Source: Membranipora membranacea (taxonomy: Eukaryota; Bryozoa; Gymnolaemata; Cheilostomatida; Membraniporidae). Taken from it: a stretch of DNA of 60,000 bases. The translations under genes and the position numbers were made by a program. Where the stretch lies: NCBI GenBank assembly GCA_914767715.1, contig OU612074.1, positions 11,754,062 through 11,814,061 on the forward strand, written 5' to 3'. The notes under the pieces were generated by a model that did no database searches, was not told the DNA's origin, and was given only the letters and a program-made list of their open reading frames with translations. Positions 24,401 through 36,899 of this stretch are shown in pieces (position 1 is the stretch's first letter; the number at the start of each line of letters is the position of its first letter).

Positions 24401-27400
24401 CCGGTAATGCTATATTTATCGGTTTCATCTGTGTGACCATCGGCTGTGCCATGACTGTTATCACTGCAAATATAGATAAATGAATCATAACAATGCATTA
24501 AGAATTGTCTGCCTAAATCTGATGTGTTCAGGGAGAGGACAAGTCTCAATAAATTGATTTGCTAATTAGTTCAAGTTCAGCAATTTCAGGTTTATTCACA
24601 AAGATTTGCAACTAATCCCAAGTTACTCAAGAGAGCCTAATCTATGAGGAAATCTTTGTGGCCGTAATATTTTGTACAGATCAGCTCTACTTTTGAAGCC
24701 ATCAATATTTTATAAACCTTGTAGTTAAAGTGCTCCGATGTTGCATGGATTGATGGTAGCATTTCATTATCAACCATTCTCCAATAAAATAATGGTCAAT
24801 AAAGAATACCACTATCGTCAACTGAACAATATTTGAGCATTTAAACTACAAACTTGACGCCTTATTGATGACAAGGCTAATCTCTTGCATGACAATTGTT
24901 ATTTCCTTATGGCCAGAAAAGTGTGGGCTGAATGTGAGGCTACTCTTTCAGGAAGGCCAATACTTTAAGACCTAGAATGCTTCCCAACTTTCACGTCACT
25001 AATAAAATATCACTATGTAACTTTTTAAATAACCAGGCGATCCATCATGGTCACAAGGAAATCAGTGACATTCATTACATCTCGCTTCCTGGTCGGGTTT
25101 GTTCCAGCTACCTGTTTTTTAATGGAATTCCCAAGGCAACATTTTGAGGCCCTCCAATCACAGAGACTGTAAATTATACACTTTCCCCTTACCAATACTG
25201 GGGGATGATTCACCATAGATGTATAGTAACAATGCGACAAAACCACATACTAAATATAGCTGGACATCTCTTGGAGCCAACAACACAGAATCGTCTACTT
25301 TGTCATGCAATACAACAAGGAAATAGCCCTTGATATTGACTTTAGTTGGCTTTTGTATTCAGTTACTTTGATAGGCAAAGACTTCCCAGGGTGCTGGTAA
25401 TCACATTACCATCCAAACTGGTCGGTGATGTCATAACCAGCAACTTGGGCAGAGCTTTAAGACAAGAACTAGTGTTAAGTGACTTTACTGAATGTTTTTG
25501 AACTCCAAATGAATAAACACAGGTGTTGCTTCTATGGTCACATCATGAAACACAATCAATATTAATTACTTTACGCTTTTTCTTTTCTTTCGCTCTAGCA
25601 GTTTATAGAAGGAGGTTTTGTTGTCAATTCCATTCCATATATATTATCGTGAATGGTTAAGACAAATACCAAATGGAGTGTTGCTAGCATTGTTTAAGAA
25701 AAATCAAGGCCAAATTTCAGAATGGTCAATTATAAGTTCAATTGTTTGGGATTGGTTGAAGGGGTGGCAAAGTTATTTCTTTATCAATCTTAATTGAATG
25801 CTGGATATTCAGTCATAAAATATAATATCTCTCTAGATAACTCAAACATGAAAATAACTGCTCTGACAGCTGTGTGGATATCTGGGGTGCAATGGGCACT
25901 TGTTTGGTCCCAAATGCTCACAGGTCGGCCACAGAGACTTGATGTAAGAAGACATGGGGAAATCTGAATCTTTAGGCCAACATTGTCCAATAGCTCCCCT
26001 AGTTTCTGAGTATCTCCAAGGCCATCAAATTTGCTTCGAGTTTCTTTCAGTTTGCACGCAGGTCGAGGCAAACCACAAACACAACTAAGACCTCCTTGGT
26101 TTGTGGTGGGATTAGGAGCCCGGGGCTATCACCACTTGCACACAGAAGCCCAGCCGCTACTACTAGGTAGCATGCCTTGACATGCTTCATTGGTTTTGTG
26201 GGAGAAGGAACTCCCTCACACAACAAACCAACAAAGCTGGTCAAGGCAGGCTGTCAGACCTATGTCACATCCACTGACACTTACACCATTAACATGTGTA
26301 TCTCTGATCTATAGAGCCAATTTGGAAGCAGTACCTAACATGATGGTAATGGTACTACTAACAAAGTGAATTAATTAACCCTCTATCAATCAGAGATACA
26401 CATGCAATAGTATATCACGTGATAAGCGTGGCTATTACTAGGGGGCGTGCCTTGACATACTCCCAACCAAATCAGGAAAGCTGGTCCAGACAAGACATAA
26501 GCCCTCTCTCAATCACATTCCTACTCACCATGAGGGGGCTGGTTCTCCATACCGGTACCTTCAACTATGAGAGGTACCGAAACTTTAGTGGATTTCTGAT
26601 ATACATCAGGAGGAAGGGGGGCTGTCGTGGTCCCCAAACCAGTATCTATAAAACTTCCATCCTCAAGAAACAACTTTCCATTCCTGTGAATCAGAACAAT
26701 AGAGTCAAGTAAGCATTTCGCATGTAGAACAGTTTTGACTTCGCCAAGTTTTTGTGACTTGACTACAAGATGGATCTGCCCGGGTGGCAGAAAGGGGCAT
26801 AAAAATAAACGACATATCCATGATCAGCCGTGATCAAGTCAGGTGATAATAATACAGCAGATGACATTCACAGAAGCGCAGCTGCAGCATGTCATTGGTA
26901 ACAAAATGACACTAGATATTAATTATTTAATCCAATGATAAAGCTTCCTGTTATGTATCATATGGCTCAAATGGTGTAAGCACTGATTTATAATACAGTG
27001 TATAATACTGTATTATAAATCAGTGGCCAGTGGGTGTAAGCATTCGTGGCATTCATGGGTTTTTAAATGTAATATTACAAAATTCACGTCTTGGCCCAAG
27101 AAGTCGTCTCATCCCTAGTGCCTGGTGCCCAATTACAGAAGGCAATCTCAAGACCCTTGCAAGGCCTTGCAATGCTCTTGTACGAATCCTACCAGTCTTG
27201 AGATTTTGTGGTTCACAATCACATTAGATTTCACTTGCAAGAGCCTTGCTGCAAATTGGCACAAGGCTTAAAGTAAATACACTACGCTATGATACTAACA
27301 CGATTCCAACGTTGAGTTTCAAACTCTGACAAACCTGATATCTATCCGACTGACAGACATAGAGTGCTGGTTCTTGAGATGTTTCTTTAGAGGAGCACCT

Positions 27401-30400
27401 TCCGTAGCACCGTAATCACACAGGTGACATTTATATGGCTTCTCACCTGTGTGTATGCGTATGTGTACCTATACGAGAAGAATGAAATAATAATAATACA
27501 TTTATTGTCAGCAAATGATCATTGTTATACCCAAGAAGAGTTAGCCTTTTCGGCAACCTATGTTGATTTCTGTAAAAAGAAAAGTGGCAGCATGAGCTAT
27601 AGGCTTGAAATTTACTGCCAGCAAGCAAAAACTCACCTGCTATGCTTTAAATAAACATCCACCTTAGCTAGGTAAGACTACTGCTTACTGACATTAAGTC
27701 AGCAAAACTAACTAACTAACAAACTGATTTCCAGTATTGTCCGAATTGAAATTTTCAATACAGAAACCTCCCAGTTGATCAATAATGGTTGGCTAGACCT
27801 CCATAGATCTGGGCGATTCTGTTCAATTTTGCTCTTTTGTCAATAATATTTTGTTAATAAGATCTGACTTGTAATATAATAACTGTAGACCTGCTCATAA
27901 TATAACTGTGGACTCTTGGAGCAGAGTGATTTAGAAAGTGACGGAGGTTGTCAACCAAAAGTCATTGTTTTGGTTTATAATGAGTCAACAGTCAGGTGTA
28001 GGGTCAGGGAGTTGACATATCTTATCTTATCGGGAAGTAGAATTGCAATGAAGATGTGATTAATTGTCCAGCAACTATAGAAGCCAAGCAATCAAATGGC
28101 CACAAGAAGATGATGAATTCTGTCAAGAAAATATCTTGTCTAACCAGCTAGATTTGAAGCAATTGAAAGGGAGGGCTATTTGTGAGGTGGTTTAAGTACA
28201 CATATGATTCCCTGGTAACTCATAGTGACATTCCTTTTAACAATAAAGATGGAATTTCCCTTACAGTCACCAAGAGAAAATTGTAACATTAAACTAATTT
28301 GGAGGATGTCAGCAGTCAACAAGCACAGGCCGAGGTGAGGGCATGAGTGTCCCAACCTTTACCGGCCCCTACACATGACTCTAAACTTGCAACATCACAT
28401 GGACATTGACTAAATCAGTCAAAATACGCAGACAATGTTCTACCTAGGTTGCCGCTTTTGGTAGTCTGAGATTCATACCAAGCATTGAAGGCCCCCGATG
28501 TTTGGTCTGAATCCAAGACTAAGTTATCTACAACTGCTAGTATTCCGCCCTTTCTTTGGGATGTGGAGATCAAGATGAAACCTTGATATTAAAGACGACC
28601 CAAAGATCAAAGCATGTTATTGTTGTACGGGAAATATCAAAAGGCAGTTACAAGGCAATACAAGAAACAAACACTTCCTGCTTATAGTGAAATCATAATG
28701 CAGGGAATGAGAGTTACCTTCCCTTATGGGTATCACTCTTTCGTCCATCAATAATTCACGCCCAGTAGAGCATTGGAAATATTTAACTATACAAATCTGA
28801 CAAAACTTTATCGCAGGTAAATGCTTGACTATAACATGCATTGGTCTTTTGGTAGTCTTTAGTATCACGGTTGAATTTCGATTGTCGCATCCCAAAGACC
28901 AGGCAGTAAATTAGCAGTTGCCGATAGCTTAACCAAACATAAGGGGTATGGACCCCCTGACAATGCCCCCAATATCGACCAACGCCTACCTTTAGCCTTC
29001 CGGCAGACTTAGCTGTATAACTACAATGCGTACACTGGAACGGAGTATCCTGACTGTGTTTCCTCATGTGATCTTTGAGCCAGGTGAGTACAGCTGTGCT
29101 ATAATCACAGTGGGGGCACTTGAGGTGTTTAGGTTTGTGTTTCATCAGTTTGTGTTTACTAAGCATACTGCTACCCGTGAACGATTTACCGCAGAGATCA
29201 CAGAGAAACGGCCGTACTCCTGCAAAAAACAACAATACAAGGGATAATAATTTGGTTTTATACATATGTTTAAAGTATTTCAACTTTGCTTTAGTTGCTG
29301 GAAGTGACATAGATGATCAAATGCCACTTTTAGCAACCAAGGCAAAGCTGCAGTTATGATGATATCATCACAGAGTAAGGATATCTCCTTGTTCTGTAAT
29401 ATCATCACACAAAAAACGGTAGCACTCCTGCAAAAATCAATCACCACACGTAATTGATAAAGTTGCATGGGTTTCTGATGGTGTCATTAAATTATCAAAC
29501 ATGACAATATTTGAGAATTTATATTAAATATGAGATATCAAAGCGGTATAGCCGCGGAGTATCAGTAACTGTTACTCCTTGGCATAACTCTAATTGACAA
29601 CGTACATGAAGCCCAACGAGAATTGTGAGGTCTCAATACTTCAATTTCTACAATATTTGATGCAGTGAGCTACAAATCTAGTTCTTAGAAGCTGGTTATA
29701 CACGACCAATACGACGATACCAATTCACACTTCTAGGATTGTGGCAAATTTAGTCAGAGGTCGAGTTTCCTTATGACAAGAAATGGTTACGGGCAGTTAG
29801 CAATATCATTTTCAAATACTCAGGCCACACTTCAGTTAAATGTTTTCTGCAGTTACAATGAGTAGCCTATGCTTGGATAGTTACAAGGCCTATAGGGTTG
29901 TGATGGCCTTGTTTTGTCTTTTGGTGCAAATGGACAGACATCAGATAAAACAGGAAATGCCAAAGTGACAGAAATTCAGGAAAGCTTCAGCGCCTAAACA
30001 AAAACATCCCAATTTTTCCGACACATCGTTGGATGATGTAAGAAGTCAAAAAAGACAATAACGGACATCGAGGGAAATTTTTGAGGTTGCCTTAATCCTC
30101 ATGTTTTTGTGAATTTCTGCCGTTTCTACTAATACATTTTTAAACGAGTTGTACTTAACAGGTTTTTCCCTCTTTTGATTGATTCAAACTGGTACACTAG
30201 TAAAAAATTTCAATTTGTGACCTTGTTCGTGCTGCACAATACAGAGGCAAAAATCAGCAAATTGAGATTTAATCTTACCACCCTGACCTGAAATTGTTGG
30301 TTGGGTCCTGCAAGGGTTTGCTATAATGACGTAGGGTGCCCAGTACGGTAACAGGATAAACTGTAGGCTCTGGGAATTAAATCTGAACGATCTTTTACCG

Positions 30401-33400
30401 ATAAGACTGACCATTAAACCAATTTTCATTGCCCCACCTGCTACTTCAACTGTGTTGTGTGGGTAGAGGTAGCTAATATTAGAACACAGGAGCTGAATCT
30501 CTAGTTTAAGTGGTTCATCTATGCCCAAGTGGCAGGTAGAATCAGTTCAATGCTCTTCTATGGGCTGGTTTGATAATAAAAAGATACTTCCCAAGCACTT
30601 AACTACTGAATCTTGTTCCCATATAAATTCTTGTGAAACTTTGTTTTAGTGATCCATTCTGTGTACAGGAGAGGGAACATACTGGGTGTCAAATTTATAT
30701 CAAAAATATCTGTCATCGTTATTGTGTCCTGATCTTTGGCAAACAGCATAAACATATACAATAGCGCATACAACTAATGGGACTTAAAGGGCAACCAAGG
30801 TTCCAAACAACTTCTCATTGATGGCCATTGATTAATAGCAGATTGCACCTTCTGCATGGGGAAAAAGACAAAATATAATTTGGATGATTATTCAGCCAGA
30901 ATTCTTGTGAAACATTTCTTCCATCAGGGACTCAAACTCAGCTAAAAGAGAATACCACATAGCAGTTTCCTGTTCCTGTTATTATTTAGCATGTGCTTTA
31001 TAATTATTACAGCAAAGTCTTGGAACCTCCCCTAAACTGAAGTGTTACCCAGCTTAGAGTCAGCAACTACTTTGAGTTTTGCATCGCGTAATGCACAAAG
31101 CTGATGCTGCCCAGCACATTATTTGCTACCCATTAATGCATTGCTGCGAAACCTTGGTTGCCCTTTAAAATGATGTATTATTGTATATGTTTATGGAATT
31201 CACACTAGATCAAGATTAATCCAATCGCCTGCATTCCAGTTGCTCCCTCCCACTGGTCATGTTGCAGGCTAGTGGAGGGGGAGCAACAGGAATTTAGGCA
31301 ATTGTACCGAACATGGTCTACATTCATACATACCTTTATGTACACTGTTATCATGCATCTCCAGGCCTTCCTTATTGTTGGAGCTATAAGAGCACAGATC
31401 ACATTTAAATTGTTTCTTTTCCGGTGCTAGATGCGTCTTTTGATGCTGTTTGAAGTTGGCTTTTTTAACAGCTTCAAAGTCACACAAACCGCATCTGTAC
31501 ACTTTGAGTGGTTCCATAGGATGAGCTAAAACTTGGTGTTCTCTCAGCTCCTTCTTTTTATCTGAAACACAAAGAGAAATATTACCTAGCATAAAAATGT
31601 CTCTTTTGCTCTTGCAGCGATTCAGTAAGTCTAGATCTATTTTAGGTAGGGCTTTGTTAGCAGTTTTCAATGAGGCTTTGTTGCATGTAGTAGTCTGCCA
31701 GTCCTGAAAATGCCACCCTCAATACACATTTCTGTGTTAACTAATAATAAAAGGTGAGTGAACATATAATTGATAAATATAAGGGCATACTGCATTTTAA
31801 AAATATACTTTCACAACAAATAGATAATTCCTACTCATTGTGACGGAACCATCCCCAAAGGTCCATCTGATTTTTTGGCCAACTTTTGCATAGTTGGTCA
31901 CTTTGCAACAGGAGGAAAACTTTACGGAGGTTTGCAAAAAATTCATTATGCATAATTACATTATCATAGGTTGCAACATTTGTTAATATGTTGCAGGTGG
32001 CTTGTCAGCGAACACAAAAGAAACACCCTGAATTGACGGCAAACAACTTCGATATTACAGTGTCCAACTTATTGATGGTGATGATGATGAATTGAAAATA
32101 AAGTGATAGAAGATAGATAGATAGAAGAAACCAGGAAAAGATTTCTAACAAGTAGCCTTCCAATCTTTCAGCAATCAGTCCCCATTGTAGACATGTCACC
32201 ATTCCATCAAGTTTCAGCATTCAACATCAATCTCACACTTCCCATCACTATTGCTAGTTCCTCATATTTGTCTGGGCAAGGCTCAACCACCCTTCAGACA
32301 ACGCCCACTAAAATCTGGTAACAGTAGACCACGTTTGGTCAATTTGCCTGCATTCGAAGTTGCTCCCCCTCCACTGGGACTGACGTGGCGTGACGTGGCG
32401 TGACCAGTAGAAGGGGTGTGCAGGCGAATCCGATCAAAGTTGTTCAAGTCTACAGTAGACCAAAAATTTAACTGATTTGCCTGCATTTCAAGTTGCTACC
32501 CCTCAAACCGCTTGCAGAATACCAGTAGTATTGGGAGACTCGAAATGCAGACAAATCAGATCAAACCTGATCTAAATTTACAACACGACATTTCATACAA
32601 CAGAATATTACCTGTTACAAAGTCGCAGCCTTCCCTTGCACATATCCATCCTTTCTCATCCGCTTGAGTTGGCACCTTTCTTCTTCTCCTTTTAACACTG
32701 TGGACTGGTGTAAGCTCGAGAGTATGTGTGGGAGGTGCTGGTAGTTGACTTTGTGTGGGGGGAGGGGATGGATTACTTGCCACTTCATCATCCGTGCTCT
32801 CATCCATACTATTGTGTACAGGGCAGTAAGGCAGAGAGTCTGCGCTAGAGTTATCTAATGATGGATTGAACTCGGGTATATCATTGATGCATTGGCTGCA
32901 ACAAAAACATGAGAAATGACATTGATATGCATTGCAGAATCAAAATGAGGAAGATCAGATAATATGTATTAAATCAATTTGCTGGCTTGCTTCGCTTGAA
33001 ACAAAACGGTAGCTCCAACATGGACATCTCGAAAAATTTAACAAAATGAATGCAGAAGCCTTGGTTAAAGGAGGGTGGGATCCCCTGCCACCCTCCCTGT
33101 TGGACTCCTGGCCAGGTCATCATTAATAAATGTTTTCCGAGTTCTCCTCTCATTGAACAAGTGAAAGGTAACTCCAAATTTATGTATGCCATTATTATTA
33201 CATTCTGACTTTATGTAAAGACAAAACCCATAAATTGAGCAGAGATGGTCGATTTGAACAATATTATCAGTTTATGTTGAATATAAAATTTGACAAACCT
33301 ACCCACTTGTACAGGTACTATCATTGATAAGTCAAATAAGGTTATAAAAAATATTTAGACACAATCAACAACTGATTTCAAACTCTTTCATTTCGAGTGC

Positions 33401-34352
33401 TGCTCTTAAGTGAGACTATAATGGGTAAGATTTTCTTCTCAATTGAACTAGTTCATTTTCAATTAGGAGTTTTCTACCCACAGATGAAGCCTGGCCAGAA
33501 CATGGCCATGCATGTTGTAGACTGGGTTATATCATATCGGAAATTTAGAAAAACCCCAATAATAAGATGGCTGGGAATCATAATACCGATAAACTTACAA
33601 GTGATCTACGGGAATAGCCTCAGGTCCTGGTGAGGGACATCCTGGCTGTGACGCGTCTGCTACAAAGTGAGACAGTTCTCGATCCTCAGTAAGTGCTACA
33701 AGTGCGTCATCAGGCTCAATAGGCTCCTCTTTTATCTCCAGATTATCACTTGTGTTGGGCTCAGTGACATCTGAAAATAGAATGAAATATTGAGTCTATG
33801 AAGTCTTTACAGCAGTCATAAGCCATTAAAAAAATTAGGCGTTAGACCATCAAGCGAAAACCATGTCCATATTCTTAGAGTGCAATGACATCAGGAAATC
33901 CCTTGCAGCTCAAGGTAAGTGAAAACTGACTTACCCCAAACAAGTTGATTGCTTACATACCCACAACTAAGAAGACAAATTTAAACGTGATTCGGATGGA
34001 AATGCCTTAAAATGCCAGCCATGGTTGTGTTACAAAAGTCTATCATCAAATATCTGTGTTCACCATATTGTTAGCTGGCACATCGAATGGAAAAATGAAT
34101 TCTGTTTAGAGCCCATCCCTTTGACTGATTAGAAAAGCCACACGACACGGAGACAGGTACATTGATAAACCCTTTAATCATTGCTTAGATTGTCACACAC
34201 ATACCGTATTCTTGTTCAGATAGAAGAGATTTGACTTCGATTAGAATCTCCTCGATGTTATACACACACCGAGCTATAAATCCAGGATCACCTGAATCTA
34301 CTGCAGATCGTAACACGTCCTTCTGACTGTCAGATATAATATGTGGTGTCAT
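21493..34352 (-). CDS. C2H2 zinc-finger protein with seven fingers, 574 aa
   Basis: Ten minus-strand exons with fully consistent phases (1,2,1,1,0,2,1,0,1) and a total of 1725 nt: 34205-34352, 33599-33770, 32612-32895, 31334-31561, 28990-29219, 27335-27468, 26529-26683, 24402-24463, 22260-22497 and 21493-21566. The ATG is that of [12 protein letters not shown]. The N-terminal 190 residues are acidic/Ser-Pro-rich, with an [12 protein letters not shown] stretch that fits a SUMO consensus (IKEE) and a basic KRRRRK near residue 175. Fingers lie at about 190-215, 223-245, 253-276, 282-305, 310-332, 338-360 and 366-389; six have CX2C...HX3-4H and the first has CX4C. One TGEKPY linker joins fingers 6 and 7. 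A Pro/Ala-rich C-terminal region follows. Predicted nuclear DNA-binding regulator; orthology not established. Exon 6 uses a weak donor (GTTTGT). Otherwise it would end early at a TGA at 27319-27321. Upstream 5' UTR exons are not located. Confidence 0.8.
24275..24349. repeat. Imperfect hairpin with miRNA-precursor-like size
   Basis: The arm at 24275-24302 (ending GGCATTTCATTA) pairs with 24321-24349 (starting TAATGAAATGCC) across an 18-base loop. Pairing is perfect for the 13 innermost bases and imperfect outward. It lies in the intron between exons 8 and 9 of the zinc-finger gene. I did not recognise either arm as a known miRNA. Confidence 0.45.
26268..26430. mobile_element. MITE-like element, shorter relative of 18039-18490 (copy 2)
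   Basis: It has the same terminal inverted repeat: left ATGTGTATCTCTGATCTATAGAG, right CTCTATCAATCAGAGATACACATGCAATAGTATATCACGTGAT. The internal region is mostly deleted. It sits in the intron between exons 7 and 8 of the zinc-finger gene. Confidence 0.7.
26981..27025. repeat. Perfect 19-bp palindrome with 7-base loop
   Basis: CACTGATTTATAATACAGT at 26981-26999 is exactly reverse-complemented at 27007-27025. A short direct repeat, GTGTAAG, flanks both sides. It lies in the intron between exons 6 and 7 of the zinc-finger gene. Confidence 0.9.
30784..31168. mobile_element. TTAA-flanked MITE, copy 1 (385 bp, intact ends)
   Basis: Starts TTAAAGGGCAACCAAGG and ends with its perfect reverse complement CCTTGGTTGCCCTTTAA. 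TTAA at both termini is what piggyBac-type elements leave. No coding capacity. The interior is shared with copies at 35448-35791 and 45041-45415. It lies in the intron between zinc-finger exons 4 and 5. Confidence 0.85.
31222..31307. repeat. Foldback repeat (GCCTGCATT...TTGCTCCC family), copy 1
   Basis: AGTTGCTCCCTCCCACTGG is followed after a short spacer by the inverted CTAGTGGAGGGGGAGCAAC. Related units lie at 32338-32445 and 32470-32560, all inside introns of the zinc-finger gene. Confidence 0.7.
32338..32560. repeat. Foldback repeat, two more tandem copies
   Basis: Two head-to-tail units share TTTGCCTGCATT and AGTTGCT(C/A)CCCCTC. The first contains a doubled GACGTGGCGT. Each has an inverted partner such as GCAGGCGAATC or GCAGACAAATC at its end. 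It lies in the intron upstream of finger 2. Confidence 0.65.
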
Positions 34353-34473
34353 GTCCTGTCTGTGAGGAGACCTGGTCAAATAATATTATATTCTATTATT
34401 ACAGCATGCATTCAAACATAAAACTCATTTAGGCCTAAAGGCTACGCACGGATCTTGGTTTAAATATACATAA

Positions 34474-34515
34474 AAATGTAAATATATATATATATATATG
34501 TAAATATATATATAT
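34474..34515. repeat. (TA)n microsatellite
   Basis: Alternating TA with two TGTAAA interruptions, close to the 5' end of the zinc-finger coding region. Similar TA runs occur at 8298-8314, 22651-22668, 38318-38350 and 49321-49376. Confidence 0.9.
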
Positions 34516-34857
34516 GGTTTTACATTATTAGAGAAATAAAGATTTTCTGTAAGTCCACATATATGTTCGGCTTGGTAAGAACCATCAACCCGTTGGCCTT
34601 GTACTCTTGCCCTTGGGGGTCACTAGTCCTAGTAGTAGTGTTTTCAAGTCCATCAGATGTGGGCTCTTGAAACTTTTTGTGGTAAAATCCTGAGAAGGTG
34701 ATGAGTTGAGTTTTTAGAGAATTATCTTCAAAATATTGACTTCAGAAATATCAACTTTACAGTACCTTCTATAACTGATATTTTAAACAAAGTTTGTTTG
34801 GAATAGGTATACACCTGAGGGTGATGGGAGCTGGAACAATCAACCTTGAAAGATCCC

Positions 34858-34955
34858 CCAATGGAATTGGAACCCACAACTCCTGCGGCACTAATCGCCT
34901 GGCAGTGAATAGCAAGCGGGCTAACCGATTGCGCCATCTCATCATCCCCAAAGAA
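34858..34955 (-). repeat. tRNA-derived SINE head
   Basis: On the minus strand it reads GATGGCGCAATCGGTTAGCCCGC (box A-like) and, about 50 bases later, GTGGGTTCCAATTCC (box B-like). Spacing is like that of a tRNA, but the arms do not fold into a clean cloverleaf. A SINE head is preferred over a functional tRNA gene. Confidence 0.6.
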
Positions 34956-35447
34956 GAATGGGTTGATGGCGCTAATTAACATGCCTGCTATTCACTACTC
35001 AGAGTTGTGTTCTCTTGTCCCATAACTCAGTCTACTCCACCTTTGCCACCCTATGCCACACAGCGACCCCTTGTAGTGAGTTTTTGGGCTGTCCTTCCAG
35101 CTTGTCTTGTCATGCTGTTACATGTCTTTCCATGAGTCAGTCAGAAGAAATATGTTTGGAATAGTCCAATCATCAGCTTGCTGCATTATCCATAATGATT
35201 ATCTTTATAAACCTTCACTTATAACCAACCAGTCTTAGACCATATCTTCGTTGAACTGGCAAATCTTCTGAGTTCAAAATGAGAACTTCTGCAGTGAACT
35301 GCTGGCATTCATGACACACTACGCAGTGTCCTATCCCAATGCTTTCTGCCAACCTACCCTCTAGTCCTTGCTGAATGGTCCCCCTGTGGAATGACCTAGT
35401 CTCCTAGGGAGTTCATGGCATAAGTGGCAGATATTGAGATGATGGAC

Positions 35448-35791
35448 TTAAAGGGCAACCAGGATTTCAAACAAGTTCTCATCGATTGATAATAGATTGC
35501 ACCTTATGCATAGGGAAAAAGATCAAATCTTAATCGGATGATTATTCAGTGAGAATTTTTCTTAAACATTTCATCCATCAGGTGCTCAAACTCAACAAAT
35601 GTGAGACATCACAGAGCAGTTTCCTATTCCTGATATATTAAGCCTGTGCTCTATCATTATTACAGCAATGCCTCTGTACCTCCCCTTATCTGAAGTACAA
35701 CTCAGCTAAGAGTCAGCACAAAGCTGAATCTGCTTAGCACATTCTTCACTACCTATTTAAGCATTGACTGCGAAACCCTGGTCGCCATTAA
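35448..35791. mobile_element. TTAA-flanked MITE, copy 2 (344 bp)
   Basis: It starts TTAAAGGGCAACCAGG and ends CCCTGGTCGCCATTAA. The internal sequence aligns with copy 1 (for example GAATACCACAGAGCAGTTTCC-type and AGAGTCAGCA segments), with small deletions. Confidence 0.8.
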
Positions 35792-36689
35792 ACCACTGCT
35801 GCCACACAGCCAAATGTGTGCTTATAGAATTTTGTGTAGCTCAAAACTAATAAAATGAGGCTGCAATCTCAGCATTGTCACCTAATGAGCAAATAATTTG
35901 CACAAATTGATCGTCAAAATTAGGGTATGAAATTAATTATCTACCGCATCAGGTGACGTAGTTACCCTCTTACTAGTGCACACTCTACTCGTCACAAGCT
36001 GGTGCGTAGATTTCATGCCCTGATTTTGAAGATCAGTTTGTGCAAATTATATGTCCATTAGGTGACAATTATGAGATTTAAGTCTCAATTTATTGTTTTG
36101 GAGCTATGCAGAATTCAATGAGCACAAATTTGCACGAGTGGCAGCAGTAGTTTAAGTATGATGGTGATGATAGGGAACCTATCATACATGGATGGTTATT
36201 CCATGTTGCTGAAACACATCTGTATGCCTACTCCAAGAAGTAGCAAGTAGGCCTTCTAACTTGATCACAAACGGTAGGCAACAAAATATTCATGATGTTC
36301 TGACTTGGCACTAGGCTAATGAAAAACTGGCGCTCGGTGTTTGTAAGACATGAGGCAGGTTCTGCATGGGACACATCTTACAGCACACAAGACCATACAG
36401 CTGTGTCGTGGGTGGCCCAGAGGCCGCATGAGCACATGTCCCATACACTACAGCACATGCATCATCTCTTACAATCCCATCACTCCTCAAAACGATTGGC
36501 TGGAATTGTGAGCCAATGCCAGGTCACTGAGAGCGCCTACTGAGACATAATGTAAGTGAAAGTGATTTTTTTCGTTTTTTTCGTACCGAGTAATGCTCAA
36601 CTTCAATTTCTGAAGACTTCGAGTATGTGCCAGTCCACATCCTTTAATTGTTCCAGGTCGGCTAGGGTGAATGGCCCGCGACAGCCAAG

Positions 36690-36832
36690 TCAGGTAATAC
36701 TAGACAAACAGTGCGTCCGGTGGGGCTCGAACCCAGGACCATTTGATCCTAAGTCACACCAGGGAGAATTCTCCATTCTCCATTCTCCCTGGTCACACGC
36801 CTCTAGCACTGAGCTATCCCTGATCCATATTA
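36690..36832 (-). repeat. tRNA-like repeat carrying a palindromic insertion
   Basis: On the minus strand a box A-like GGGATAGCTCAGTGCTAGAGG is followed by GGGTTCGAGCCCCACCGG (box B-like). Between them lies an inverted repeat, CCAGGGAGAAT...ATTCTCCCTGG, flanked by duplicated CACAC/GTGTG, in the place of the anticodon arm. This is a disrupted tRNA-derived element and not a working tRNA. Confidence 0.6.
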
Positions 36833-36899
36833 TTCATATAGGTACTTTCAGGAAAGAAGATCCTCTAACCCGGCATTGGCTAGTATCTCCCTCCCTCCA

